64,000 nucleotides of DNA from Ruminococcaceae bacterium UBA1730 (lineage in GTDB: Bacteria > Bacillota > Clostridia > Oscillospirales > Acutalibacteraceae): contig DCII01000039.1 of assembly GCA_002315935.1 (NCBI GenBank), positions 1 through 64,000 of the forward strand, in the 5' to 3' direction. The notes beneath the pieces are model-generated. The model saw nothing but the letters and a program-made list of their open reading frames with translations. It did not search any database and was not told where the DNA came from. Position 1 is the stretch's first letter; each line of letters begins with the position of its first letter. Position numbers and translations under genes: made by a program. Of the stretch, positions 8,042-16,180 are shown piece by piece.

Positions 8042-9931
8042 TTATTTGGTTGCACTTGTATTGAATAGAGCCGCAAAGCCCTTGACCAGATGCGAACCTG
8101 ATTCCTTGCTTGCCGCCATAAGCTCTTCGTTGTTGGCTCTTCCTGCAACATCGCCCATGTTCGAGGTTACGGACTTCGTGAGAAAGTTATCTGCACAGTC
8201 GGTATCGGGCATTACATAGCCGATTTCGTCATTTGCAAGACCGATGGCATAAACTCCGATGTCATTTCCGAATTTTTCCTTAACCATATCCCTGAGTGTC
8301 TTATATTTCCATTCCTCGCCCGACCAAGACATTTCTCCGGACCACGATTCTTCGCCATTGAATTTTTCACTTCTGCCGAAGGTAATTGCAGGGCTGACCT
8401 CTCCGGGAAGATTGAGCATAACCGTGCTTTCGCCGAGCTTGATATATCCGATTTCGGTAACGAGGCTGTAACCGGTTTCGGTTCCCTTTGTTCTGACAAC
8501 ATTAAAGCCGAACGAACCCGAAACGCCTGCAAGATACATGATTGCATAGTCAAACGGAATAACGGTCTGTGTCATTTTAACATCAACCGAAGGAGCAATT
8601 TCCTGCCTTGATTCAATGCTTTCTTCAACAACCTGAACAAGTGAATAAGCTGTTGCCTTCATGTCAAAGTAATCCGCCTCTTCCGCATAATGCTCCTCGG
8701 CATATTCACTGCCGTATCTTGCCGCCCATTCATCCTTTGAAAGAGCGTTCTTTTCCGCCCAGTTTTTGCCCTCCTGCGTATAATAACCCGTTACGCCGAC
8801 AGCCGCCTGTGAGCCCTGAAGATAAACGCAGTTATATCCCTTTTCCTGCATGGCAAGGTTGAAATAATAGGGATAATCCGCACACACTCTTTTACTGCTT
8901 CTGCCTGCAAAGGTGGGGTGCATAGCCATATTTGAGAGAATTGTCTTTTCGCCCGATTCGCCCTCGAAATACCAGCAGGCAATGGTGTCCTGGCAGTCTG
9001 CACCGTAGCGAAGCTTATCAAATGCCATCTGACGACCGCCGTCAGACTCGAAATTGATTGAGTTTTCTTTCATGTAGTCCGTCAATGCACGGGTTTCAAA
9101 GAAGCTGAATTCTCCCTTTTCCATGCCCTTATATGCCTTTTCTGCCGCCAATGCGGTGTTTTCACAGATTGTGTTGAAAAGCTCCTTCTGAACTGCCGTA
9201 TCACGCTTGAAAAGAAAATGGTTGAGCATTGCAGTAAGGAAAACAGAATCAAGGCTCATGCCGAGAGCTTCAATAACCGTATGTGCATGAGTGCATCCGA
9301 ATTCAAAGGAAATAATGTCTTCATTTGTAACTCCGCTTTTTGCAAGTCTTTCCGAAACAGCCTTGCGGATTTTTCTGACATTGCCGTTTGACATTCCGAT
9401 ATTATCGAGCGTTGCGATAATCATAATATCCTCAACGCCGTTGTTGTTTTCGTCTGTTCCGGCAGAAAGAACAACGAGATTTACCGTTTCGTCATCATAA
9501 ATCTTATCAACCTTCGAGCCGAAATAGCCGCCGAAATAATAAGACTTATTGAGGTTCATTCCGTTATTATCCTGCTTGCCGTCTGCATCCTCTCTCCATG
9601 AAGCAGGGATAACCGATGCTCCCGCATAGCCGAGCTTCCAGCCGTTGCCCGAAGTCTCGCCGTTTGTTCCGTCATAGAAATACGGATTTTCTTCAGCAAG
9701 GAATTCATCTGCCGTAGGATATTTGTTAAAAGCGGATTCCGCTTTCATGAAGCAATTGATTATGCCGTTGAGAAGAGGGTCAAGAATTGCTTCGAAAATT
9801 GCATCAACCGTTTTTGCCTTTTTGAGAACAGCCTGTCTTGATTCATCCGAAGCAAAAACTGCCGTCATTGACGAAAACGCCATAACAATTGCGAGGATAA
9901 CTGCGATGATTTTTGAAAGCTTCTTTTTCAT
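8042..9931 (-). CDS. Secreted neutral/alkaline ceramidase-like protein
   Basis: A 629-residue exported protein. Residues 1-28 are a signal peptide ending in AVFASD. The rest resembles the N-terminal catalytic domain of neutral/alkaline non-lysosomal ceramidases, zinc amidases that cleave ceramide to sphingosine and a fatty acid. The zinc-site candidates are H215 and H217 in GCTHAHTVIEA and the later NMAMHPTFAG histidine. The end of the protein carries the LANDEIGYVMPDTD block, which recurs in the second homologue at 13811-15274. It is the last gene of an operon with SIS, kinase and GNAT genes; AAGGAGA precedes the start. Substrate is unproven; other amides or esters are possible. Confidence 0.75.
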   Translation of the reverse strand: MKKKLSKIIAVILAIVMAFSSMTAVFASDESRQAVLKKAKTVDAIFEAILDPLLNGIINCFMKAESAFNKYPTADEFLAEENPYFYDGTNGETSGNGWKLGYAGASVIPASWREDADGKQDNNGMNLNKSYYFGGYFGSKVDKIYDDETVNLVVLSAGTDENNNGVEDIMIIATLDNIGMSNGNVRKIRKAVSERLAKSGVTNEDIISFEFGCTHAHTVIEALGMSLDSVFLTAMLNHFLFKRDTAVQKELFNTICENTALAAEKAYKGMEKGEFSFFETRALTDYMKENSINFESDGGRQMAFDKLRYGADCQDTIACWYFEGESGEKTILSNMAMHPTFAGRSSKRVCADYPYYFNLAMQEKGYNCVYLQGSQAAVGVTGYYTQEGKNWAEKNALSKDEWAARYGSEYAEEHYAEEADYFDMKATAYSLVQVVEESIESRQEIAPSVDVKMTQTVIPFDYAIMYLAGVSGSFGFNVVRTKGTETGYSLVTEIGYIKLGESTVMLNLPGEVSPAITFGRSEKFNGEESWSGEMSWSGEEWKYKTLRDMVKEKFGNDIGVYAIGLANDEIGYVMPDTDCADNFLTKSVTSNMGDVAGRANNEELMAASKESGSHLVKGFAALFNTSATK

Positions 9932-9943
9932 GTCAAATTCTCC

Positions 9944-10681
9944 TTATAGTGATTTTATTTTTCCCCTGTATTTCTTAACGAAGACCTCATTAATACTGTC
10001 TCCGCCGTCAACATTGCTGCTCGAAAACACCTCGGGAGTGCTTCCGTCTTCAAGCATTTTTTCAATGCAGCCCACAACTGCCGCATTCAGGATTGCCGCT
10101 CCGATGCTCGTTGAGGTCGGTGCGGCGTTTCTGCCGAGTTTTTCAAAATAAACGCTTGCATCGCCGACACAGCCCATGTTGTCAAGCACAATATCGGCAA
10201 ATTCATAGAGCTTTTTGCCGCTCGGATGACGGGATTTCATTGACTTTGAATGGTTGAGATTTGTCAGAGCAACAACCTTAAGACCTTTTTCATTCGCCAA
10301 CTGTGCCATGTCAACGCATACGCCGTTTCTGCCAGAATTTGAAATGATGACAATAACATCATCTTTTTTCATTGAATATGTATCAAAAAGAATATCGGCA
10401 TAGCCCTGCAATCTTTCGATTTCAGTGCTTTTTGCGGCTGATTCATGGAGCATCAGTGCAGTTTCAAGCACAGGCTGAATTTTCGCAAGACCTCCTGCAC
10501 GGTAGAACAATTCCTCGGCAAGCATATGAGAATGACCCGTTCCGAAAAGAAAAATGTTTCTGTCATTTTCAAGAGCCTCGGCAAACGCAACAGAGCATTC
10601 TTCAATTGCTCCGAGCTGATTTTCGATAACATCATTCAGGATTCTGTTCAGATTTTCAAGATATTCAAGAGTTTTTTTCAA
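9944..10681 (-). CDS. SIS-domain sugar isomerase-type protein
   Basis: A 245-residue cytosolic protein with a single SIS domain, the phosphosugar-binding fold. The first phosphate-contact segment is FLFGTGHSHMLAEE (about residues 45-58) and the second is IISNSGRNGVCVDMA (about residue 112). It resembles the 'sugar isomerase domain' (UPF0309-like) group rather than MurQ etherase, and its reaction is not known. The start is TTG preceded by GGGAGA. It lies 4 bases after the kinase gene, so it probably acts on the phosphorylated amino sugar that kinase makes. Confidence 0.75.
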   Translation of the reverse strand: MKKTLEYLENLNRILNDVIENQLGAIEECSVAFAEALENDRNIFLFGTGHSHMLAEELFYRAGGLAKIQPVLETALMLHESAAKSTEIERLQGYADILFDTYSMKKDDVIVIISNSGRNGVCVDMAQLANEKGLKVVALTNLNHSKSMKSRHPSGKKLYEFADIVLDNMGCVGDASVYFEKLGRNAAPTSTSIGAAILNAAVVGCIEKMLEDGSTPEVFSSSNVDGGDSINEVFVKKYRGKIKSL

Positions 10682-10685
10682 TGAA

Positions 10686-11582
10686 TCATTCTCCCTTCAT
10701 TGCGGCGATAACCGCTCCCGTTTCGGGTGAATTCTCAAGAACCGAAATTTCTGTTACGGGAAATTCTTTTTTGACCACATCTATTAAAATGTTTCTTATA
10801 TCTTCGCAATTCTGCATTATTCCGCCCCATAATCCGAGAGAAATTCCCTCCGGCATTCTTCGGAGCAATGCACAGACCGTTTCGGCAAAGTTTTCCGCAT
10901 TTCTTCGGATTACTGCCTTTGCAGCTCCGTCACCGTTTTCTGCACATTCTGAAACCGTTTTTGCAAAGCCTGCAATTTCCTTAACGGGAACCGGTTCCGA
11001 ATAGACGAAATCAATAAGTCCGTCTGAATCGGCAACTCCGAAATACTTTTCAGCCGCTTTCGTGAGCGATGTTTCGGGAGCGGATTTTTCCTCTGCTCGC
11101 AGAACGGCTATTATCGCATCCCTTGCAATTGAATAACCCGAGCCTTCATCACCCAAAAGATAACCGAAGCCGCCCGTATGAATAACCGAACCGTCTTCAA
11201 GTCTGCCTGCCGCCATTGAACCCGTTCCGCAGACGGCAACCGCACATGAACCTTCAACATTCATCGCTTCAAGTGCAATGAAAAGGTCACTATCGAGAAT
11301 GATATTTCCGCATTCAAAAATTCCGCCGCAAAGCTTTTCCGTCAGCTCCTTATCCGCTCTTGAAGAAAGGGCGGCACAGCCTATGCAGACCGCATCGGGA
11401 ATAATTTTCTTTCCGAGGATTTTATCTGCAATTTCAGTCAGGTTTTCCCTTGCCCTGTCAAAGCCGACAGAATTGAAATTTATGCTTTTCCCCGTGAATG
11501 AGGAAATGATGTTCAAAGAAGAATCGCATAAGACGGCTTTTGTTTTTGAACCGCCGCCGTCAATCCCGAGATAATATCCCAT
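10686..11582 (-). CDS. BadF/BadG-type N-acetylhexosamine kinase
   Basis: A 298-residue ASKHA-fold kinase of the BadF/BadG/BcrA/BcrD group, the group that includes N-acetylglucosamine kinases. The N-terminal phosphate-1 loop is GIDGGGSKTKAVLCD, the phosphate-2 region is CGTGSMAAG, and GGFGYLLGDEGSGYSIA is typical of GlcNAc/glucosamine kinases of this group. It probably phosphorylates free N-acetylglucosamine or a similar sugar released by the adjacent hydrolase. It is preceded by an AGGAGA site and lies between the GNAT and SIS genes with short gaps (15 and 4 bases). Confidence 0.8.
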   Translation of the reverse strand: MGYYLGIDGGGSKTKAVLCDSSLNIISSFTGKSINFNSVGFDRARENLTEIADKILGKKIIPDAVCIGCAALSSRADKELTEKLCGGIFECGNIILDSDLFIALEAMNVEGSCAVAVCGTGSMAAGRLEDGSVIHTGGFGYLLGDEGSGYSIARDAIIAVLRAEEKSAPETSLTKAAEKYFGVADSDGLIDFVYSEPVPVKEIAGFAKTVSECAENGDGAAKAVIRRNAENFAETVCALLRRMPEGISLGLWGGIMQNCEDIRNILIDVVKKEFPVTEISVLENSPETGAVIAAMKGE

Positions 11583-11597
11583 ATCTTCTCCTTTTCC

Positions 11598-12143
11598 TTA
11601 GAGCTTCAGAGCATATGCGGCATCATCGCCGTTATCCTCAAGAAGAGTGAAGCCGTATTTTTCATAGAAGCCTCTGCCGACCTTGTTGTCGGAGCCTGCC
11701 GTAAGCATAACTCCGCTGATATTCTTTGATTTCAGATGCTTGCAGAGAGTGTCAACCAGCTTGTGACCGAGACCCATTCTCTGATATTCGGGAAGCAAAT
11801 CAATATGAAGATGTGCAGGATATTCCGCCCTGTATTCGCCCTGAAGGACTGCGGAATTTCTCGCCCATTCCCTATGGTCATTGTTTTTGAACCGTGGAAG
11901 ATATTCGCCGTCAAAGCATTCCTTATATCTGTCATAATTTTCTGCACAGATAATATATCCGACTGCTCTGTCGTTTTCAACGGCAACAAAACAGTTTTGA
12001 CCCTCCTGCTCGATAAAATAATCGCAGTATGTATTCAGTATAAAAAATGAGAACTCCTCTTCAAAGGGACAGGGACCTTCGCTGTTGAGACAGACGAAGC
12101 GAACATCATCACGGTATTTATCTGTGTACGGAATTATTTTCAT
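11598..12143 (-). CDS. GNAT acetyltransferase, possibly related to the OGA HAT-like domain
   Basis: A 181-residue GNAT-fold protein. The acetyl-CoA pyrophosphate loop is QRMGLGHKLVDTL (about residues 120-132), followed by NKVGRGFYEKYGF. The motif YPAHLHIDLLPEYQ just before the loop is, from memory, typical of the bacterial GNATs most similar to the C-terminal pseudo-acetyltransferase domain of animal O-GlcNAcase. It heads the minus-strand operon (GAGGAG ribosome site) and faces a GH84 gene, the other half of animal O-GlcNAcase. Its acyl acceptor is unknown; an amino sugar is a reasonable guess. Confidence 0.8.
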   Translation of the reverse strand: MKIIPYTDKYRDDVRFVCLNSEGPCPFEEEFSFFILNTYCDYFIEQEGQNCFVAVENDRAVGYIICAENYDRYKECFDGEYLPRFKNNDHREWARNSAVLQGEYRAEYPAHLHIDLLPEYQRMGLGHKLVDTLCKHLKSKNISGVMLTAGSDNKVGRGFYEKYGFTLLEDNGDDAAYALKL

Positions 12144-12168
12144 TTATTTTTCTCCTCAAAAAGTTCTG

Positions 12169-12197
12169 ATTATATTTGAACATAATTTCGGAGTTAA
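12169..12197 (-). promoter_or_regulatory. Promoter of the GNAT-kinase-SIS-ceramidase operon
   Basis: On the minus strand TTAACT (12192-12197), a 17-base spacer and a perfect TATAAT (12169-12174) precede the GNAT gene. An alternative TTGACT further upstream pairs with a weaker -10. Confidence 0.6.
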
Positions 12198-12220
12198 TTC
12201 AAGTCAAATTTCGATTTTTC

Positions 12221-12248
12221 TTGAAATAGTTTCAAAATGGTGTATTAT
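12221..12248 (+). promoter_or_regulatory. Promoter with palindromic operator candidate for the GH84 gene
   Basis: TTGAAA (12221-12226) and TATTAT (12243-12248) with a 16-base spacer form a plausible promoter. The -35 element is one arm of a perfect palindrome TTGAAA-TAG-TTTCAA (12221-12235), which could be a regulator site. It lies in the divergent gap shared with the GNAT operon. Confidence 0.55.
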
Positions 12249-12279
12249 ATAGTCAGAAAGCATGAAACGGAGAAAGCAT

Positions 12280-13818
12280 ATGATAAACGGATTTCACAGC
12301 GAAAAATTCAATCAGATGTTCCCGACCGATAAAAATATCACAATAGAAAAGGCTGACACAAAAGAAGTCTGCTACTGTGAAAGAACACGCAGAGTAACCG
12401 ATGAAAAATATATTCTTGATATTTCTGAAAGCGAAATAAATATTCTTTGCAGCGGAGAAAAGAGTGCGTTCTATGCTCTCTGCGACATAAAAAATCACGG
12501 AAACGGCAGATTTGTCTGCTCTCCGTTATTCAGAGTAAGAGGATATATTGAAGGCTTTTACGGAATTCCGTGGACTCAGGAAAAACGCATTTCCGTTATG
12601 AAGCTCATGGCAAAAAACAAAATGAATACCGTTTTTTATGCTCCGAAGGATGATGATTTTCACCGTGACCGCTGGAGAGAAAAATATCCCCCTGCTGAGC
12701 TTGATAAGCTTGCAAAGCTTGTTGAATGTGCAAAAGAATGCTACATGGATTTTCATTGGTGCGTTGCTCCGGGTCTTTCCATGAAGTATTCGGACGAAAA
12801 CGAATTTACCCTTCTTGTAGAAAAAACAAAACAGCTATTTTCAATCGGAATACGCAATTTCGGTCTTCTCCTCGATGACATAAGCGAAGAGCTTGCATTC
12901 GAGGAAGACAAAGCAAAATATTCCGAAACCGTCAACGCCCATATTGACCTGATTGAAAAATTCTATGCCGCATTGAAGCAGATTGACAGCAAAATCAACC
13001 TCACCGTCTGCCCCACCCTCTATCACGGAAGCGGAACAGAATATTATATATCAAAGCTCGGCAGAGAAATTTCTCCCGAAATCAATATTTTCTGGACGGG
13101 CAGAGACATCTGCTCAAGAGAGCTGACAAGCCTTGAAGCGTTGAAATTCATCGAGGGCACAAATCATAAGCCTCTGTATTGGGATAACTATCCCGTCAAC
13201 GACTGTGCCATGTTCAACGAAATGCACCTTTCGCCGATAATCAACAGGGATTCCGACCTCTGGAAATATTCAGCCGGAATAATTTCAAACTGCATGGAAT
13301 ATGCCGAATGCTCAAAAATTCCGCTCATCACCTTTGCGGATTACCTCTGGGACAGCGAAAACTATGATTACGATAAATCGTGGAAGAACGCAATCGGTCA
13401 GGTCATAGGAAAGGAAAATGTTGAAGCCTTCATGCCCTTCGCCGACCATATGCGGACCTCCTGCCTCAAGGATGAGAATTCAAAAGAATTTTTCGGCGTT
13501 ATCGTCAAAATCGAAACCGAATTGAGAAACGGCAACAAAGAAAAGGTCTTTGAGCTTTTGTATTCGCTTTCGGACAGAATGAATAACTGCCGTGAGCTTC
13601 TGAAAAAGGATATTCCGCTTTTCGAAGAGCTTTCGAAATGGATTGAAAAATTCAATCTTGCCTGCGACATAATCAACAGAATTATCATGCTCGGAAACGG
13701 CTTGAATGATGAGCTTATCGCAGAGCTTTATTCTCTTGCAGAAGAATACGAATCAAATCCCGTTCGTCTGACCGAGGACATAAACATAAAAGCCGAAATC
13801 GGGAAATTAATCAGATAG
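12280..13818 (+). CDS. GH84 O-GlcNAcase-type beta-N-acetylglucosaminidase
   Basis: A 512-residue retaining beta-N-acetylglucosaminidase using substrate-assisted catalysis. The family signatures RGYIEGFYGIPW (about residue 87) and FYAPKDDDFHRDRWR are present, and the catalytic aspartate pair is D199-D200 in LLLDDISEEL. A short N-terminal domain (about 80 residues) precedes the barrel and a helical segment follows. There is no signal peptide, so it should act on imported substrates in the cytoplasm. ATG 12280 is preferred because GGAGA lies 6 bases upstream; an ATG at 12262 would add six residues with a poor site. It is divergent from the GNAT-kinase-SIS operon. Confidence 0.85.
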   Translation: MINGFHSEKFNQMFPTDKNITIEKADTKEVCYCERTRRVTDEKYILDISESEINILCSGEKSAFYALCDIKNHGNGRFVCSPLFRVRGYIEGFYGIPWTQEKRISVMKLMAKNKMNTVFYAPKDDDFHRDRWREKYPPAELDKLAKLVECAKECYMDFHWCVAPGLSMKYSDENEFTLLVEKTKQLFSIGIRNFGLLLDDISEELAFEEDKAKYSETVNAHIDLIEKFYAALKQIDSKINLTVCPTLYHGSGTEYYISKLGREISPEINIFWTGRDICSRELTSLEALKFIEGTNHKPLYWDNYPVNDCAMFNEMHLSPIINRDSDLWKYSAGIISNCMEYAECSKIPLITFADYLWDSENYDYDKSWKNAIGQVIGKENVEAFMPFADHMRTSCLKDENSKEFFGVIVKIETELRNGNKEKVFELLYSLSDRMNNCRELLKKDIPLFEELSKWIEKFNLACDIINRIIMLGNGLNDELIAELYSLAEEYESNPVRLTEDINIKAEIGKLIR

Positions 13819-15274
13819 TCTTTTTTCTCTCAACATCCGCCTGAATTGCTTCAAAGCAGGCGGATATTGTTTTTGCCGTGTTCGGTCCGAGAGAATTCGT
13901 TTCCTCATAGTGCTTTCTGCCGAGAGAATCCCTTCCGTTTTCGGCATAGGGAAGCGTTTCGTGAAGGAGAAAATCATTCGGCGGAATAACATAACCTATT
14001 TCATCGTTGGCAAGACCTATGAACATCATATCCGAGCCTGCGGTTTCGACAAGCGGAGCAGGGTTTACAGACGGTGCAAGACCGGTTCCGCTTTCGTATG
14101 CTTCAAGATAACCGCCGTAGGCAAGCTCCGGAAAAAGCTCGCAGGGAAGCATAAGAATTTTAAATCCGTCTATTTCAAAATACGAAAGCTCGCTTCTGAG
14201 CACATTTCCCGTTGAGCTTTCGGGCGAATAATAAGAATTCACTCGGATTATTTTTGCCTTTGCGGCAAGCATGAGAACCGTGTTGTCGGCTTCGAAATAG
14301 CATTCACGCTTTGCGAATGAAATATTCGGCTTCAGCTCTGTTTCGTCCTTTATCGCCATTGCGTAGCCTGCAAGCCTTCTGCCGATTTTTTTCGTGCTTT
14401 CGGCAAAATCTCCGCCTGCATTGCGTATTTCCTTTTCGTTCGGAATATCCATGCTTATCATTCCGCCGATACAGCCAACGCAATAAAGAACATCCGCATT
14501 TGCTTCTTCGCTGATTTTTTCCCTCATATAGCACGGAAAATCTGCACTGACTCTCGAATTACTGCCCTGCAACGATTCCGAATGAGATGCAAAATTCAGA
14601 AGCCATGTTTCTCTGCCGCCGTTATCGGGAATGAAACGCAGACGGGTCAGAGTCTTTGAATAAACAATCGGAAGTCTTATATCCTCCTGCATATCCTCAA
14701 CCTCAATGCCGCCCCTGAAGAGCCTTCCGTTCCGCCTTTTTTCATATGCCCTTTCAACGCAGTCGGCAACGGTATCAAAGATAAAATTCATGTAATCGGG
14801 GTCTCTGCCCGTAAGCGGAAGAGGTCCCCATATGCCCATGGTGTCAATTCCTGCATGGTTGTGAGTGCTGACAACATTTATACTCCTGCAATTTGCAAGA
14901 TAAGAAAAATTACGCAATCTCTTTCTTATTTCGTTGACATCCCTGCTGAGCATTCCGACATTGTCAATTGAAACAATAACGATACCGCCCCTGCCGGAAT
15001 TATCGTCAAGCCACAGAGCGTGCACAAAGGGCTTATCCAGAACGCCGGTTGCAGGATTATTTTCTTTGTAGCCTGCAATATAATATTTCTTCTTTCCGAA
15101 ATTCTTCGGAAGAATATCCGCCTTTGCAAATCCACAGGAAAATCTTCCGCCGAAAGCATTCGGAATCCAATCAAAATTCTTTATTTCAGGCTCAGGAGGC
15201 TCCATTCCCGAATTGAAGGCTTTTTTTCTGAGAACATATCTGAAGCCCTTGAGAGCATAGGCAAGTGCGTTCAT
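13811..15274 (-). CDS. Neutral ceramidase-like protein, no signal peptide
   Basis: A 487-residue homologue of the ceramidase N-terminal domain. Zinc-site candidates are H138 and H140 in STHNHAGIDT, with FASHSESL as the second metal motif, and LANDEIGYVIPPNDF near the end matches the secreted paralogue at 8042-9931. There is no secretion signal, so it is probably cytosolic or exported another way. The ATG at 15274 has GGAG 9 bases upstream and is chosen over the TTG at 15283. It converges on the GH84 gene, overlapping its end by 8 bases. True ceramide cleavage is unproven. Confidence 0.7.
   Translation of the reverse strand: MNALAYALKGFRYVLRKKAFNSGMEPPEPEIKNFDWIPNAFGGRFSCGFAKADILPKNFGKKKYYIAGYKENNPATGVLDKPFVHALWLDDNSGRGGIVIVSIDNVGMLSRDVNEIRKRLRNFSYLANCRSINVVSTHNHAGIDTMGIWGPLPLTGRDPDYMNFIFDTVADCVERAYEKRRNGRLFRGGIEVEDMQEDIRLPIVYSKTLTRLRFIPDNGGRETWLLNFASHSESLQGSNSRVSADFPCYMREKISEEANADVLYCVGCIGGMISMDIPNEKEIRNAGGDFAESTKKIGRRLAGYAMAIKDETELKPNISFAKRECYFEADNTVLMLAAKAKIIRVNSYYSPESSTGNVLRSELSYFEIDGFKILMLPCELFPELAYGGYLEAYESGTGLAPSVNPAPLVETAGSDMMFIGLANDEIGYVIPPNDFLLHETLPYAENGRDSLGRKHYEETNSLGPNTAKTISACFEAIQADVERKKTI
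13835..13870 (+). terminator. Terminator of the GH84 gene inside the opposing gene
   Basis: ATCCGCCTG and CAGGCGGAT pair across a 13-base loop and are followed by ATTGTTTTT. The hairpin is 16 bases past the GH84 stop, but it lies within the C-terminal codons of the opposing ceramidase-like gene. Confidence 0.75.
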
Positions 15275-15361
15275 TGAAAGCAACTCCGTTCAATATTAAT
15301 GATTTCATACTATCCTATTCCGTCAAAAAAAGCAAGCGTATTTTCAATATGCAAAGACGGC

Positions 15362-15390
15362 TTGATTTTTCGTTCCGTTAATGGTAAAAT
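15362..15390 (+). promoter_or_regulatory. Promoter of the cupin-like gene at 15425
   Basis: TTGATT (15362-15367), a 17-base spacer and TAAAAT (15385-15390). It lies inside an open-frame extension that would start at 15299, which argues for the ATG at 15425 as the true start. Confidence 0.7.
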
Positions 15391-15424
15391 CAAACCGAAC
15401 ACTATTCAGAAAGAGGAGATTTTC

Positions 15425-15916
15425 ATGTTAAAAATCAAAGCAGAAAAAATCACAAACGAAGGATTTGCACCGTTCGGCAGATTCTACAGCATGAGCGAAC
15501 CCACAGGCTATGCACTTCAGGGAGAGCTTCACAGATTCTTCCCCGACAGACTCACCGCAAACACCATGTGCAACCTTGCTTTCTCGCCGATTATGGTTAA
15601 GAAACCCGAAAAAATGGTTATCACTCAGCAGGAATATCACACCACAACATGGGAAATGATTCTTCCCCTCAACGATGATATGATTATCCATTGTGCTCCC
15701 GCCTCCGCAGGCAAATCGGTCAATGAATTTGCCAAGGCATTCATCGTTCCGAAAAACACTCTTGTGCTCATAAACGCCGCCATCTGGCATCTTGCTCCTC
15801 TTCCCGTCAACAGCGATGAGCTTAATGCAATGATAATTCTTCCCGAATGTATCTACGCAAATGATTGCACGGTTGTTGACCTCGCCGAAGACCAGTGCTT
15901 TGAAATTGAAATCTGA
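15425..15916 (+). CDS. Ureidoglycolate lyase-like / DUF4867-like cupin protein
   Basis: A 163-residue protein with the look of the ureidoglycolate lyase (AllA) or DUF4867 cupin group. The N-terminal GFAPFGRFY, the VPKNTLVLINAAIWHLAPLP segment (about residues 105-125) and the overall length fit. AllA releases glyoxylate and urea from ureidoglycolate, but no other allantoin or purine catabolism gene is nearby, so the true reaction is open. An AGAGGAG ribosome site 6 bases before ATG 15425, its own promoter and its own terminator show a single-gene transcript. Confidence 0.6.
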   Translation: MLKIKAEKITNEGFAPFGRFYSMSEPTGYALQGELHRFFPDRLTANTMCNLAFSPIMVKKPEKMVITQQEYHTTTWEMILPLNDDMIIHCAPASAGKSVNEFAKAFIVPKNTLVLINAAIWHLAPLPVNSDELNAMIILPECIYANDCTVVDLAEDQCFEIEI

Positions 15917-15928
15917 TTATGACGAAAG

Positions 15929-15965
15929 ACTGCCGCAGTTGATTTCTCAATTGCGACAGTTTTTA
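15929..15965 (+). terminator. Terminator after the cupin-like gene
   Basis: A 14-base stem with one mismatch and one G-U pair (ACTGCCGCAGTTGA with TCAATTGCGACAGT) around a TTTC loop, followed by TTTT. It isolates the gene from the downstream polysaccharide cluster. Confidence 0.8.
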
Positions 15966-16098
15966 TAATATTTGCCGCTCTGAAATTATAATTTACGAAA
16001 TTATTTATTTCAAAAAAAATTTTACTGCCGAAATGCCTTGAAAATCCTTGAAAAACCGGAAAAATTATCCGTTTTCAAAATAAATATTCCTTAATATA

Positions 16099-16127
16099 TT
16101 GAAAAAAAGGATGGTATGTGATATAAT
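16099..16127 (+). promoter_or_regulatory. Main promoter of the polysaccharide cluster
   Basis: TTGAAA (16099-16104), a 17-base spacer and a perfect TATAAT (16122-16127). The transcript would begin near 16134, giving a leader of about 45 bases before the first gene. No other strong promoter or terminator is obvious until about 49 kb, so this may drive much of the cluster. Confidence 0.8.
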
Positions 16128-16180
16128 CCAACGGTAAATAGAGTGGATTACTAATCTTTGTCGTTGGAGGTATTAGGAAA

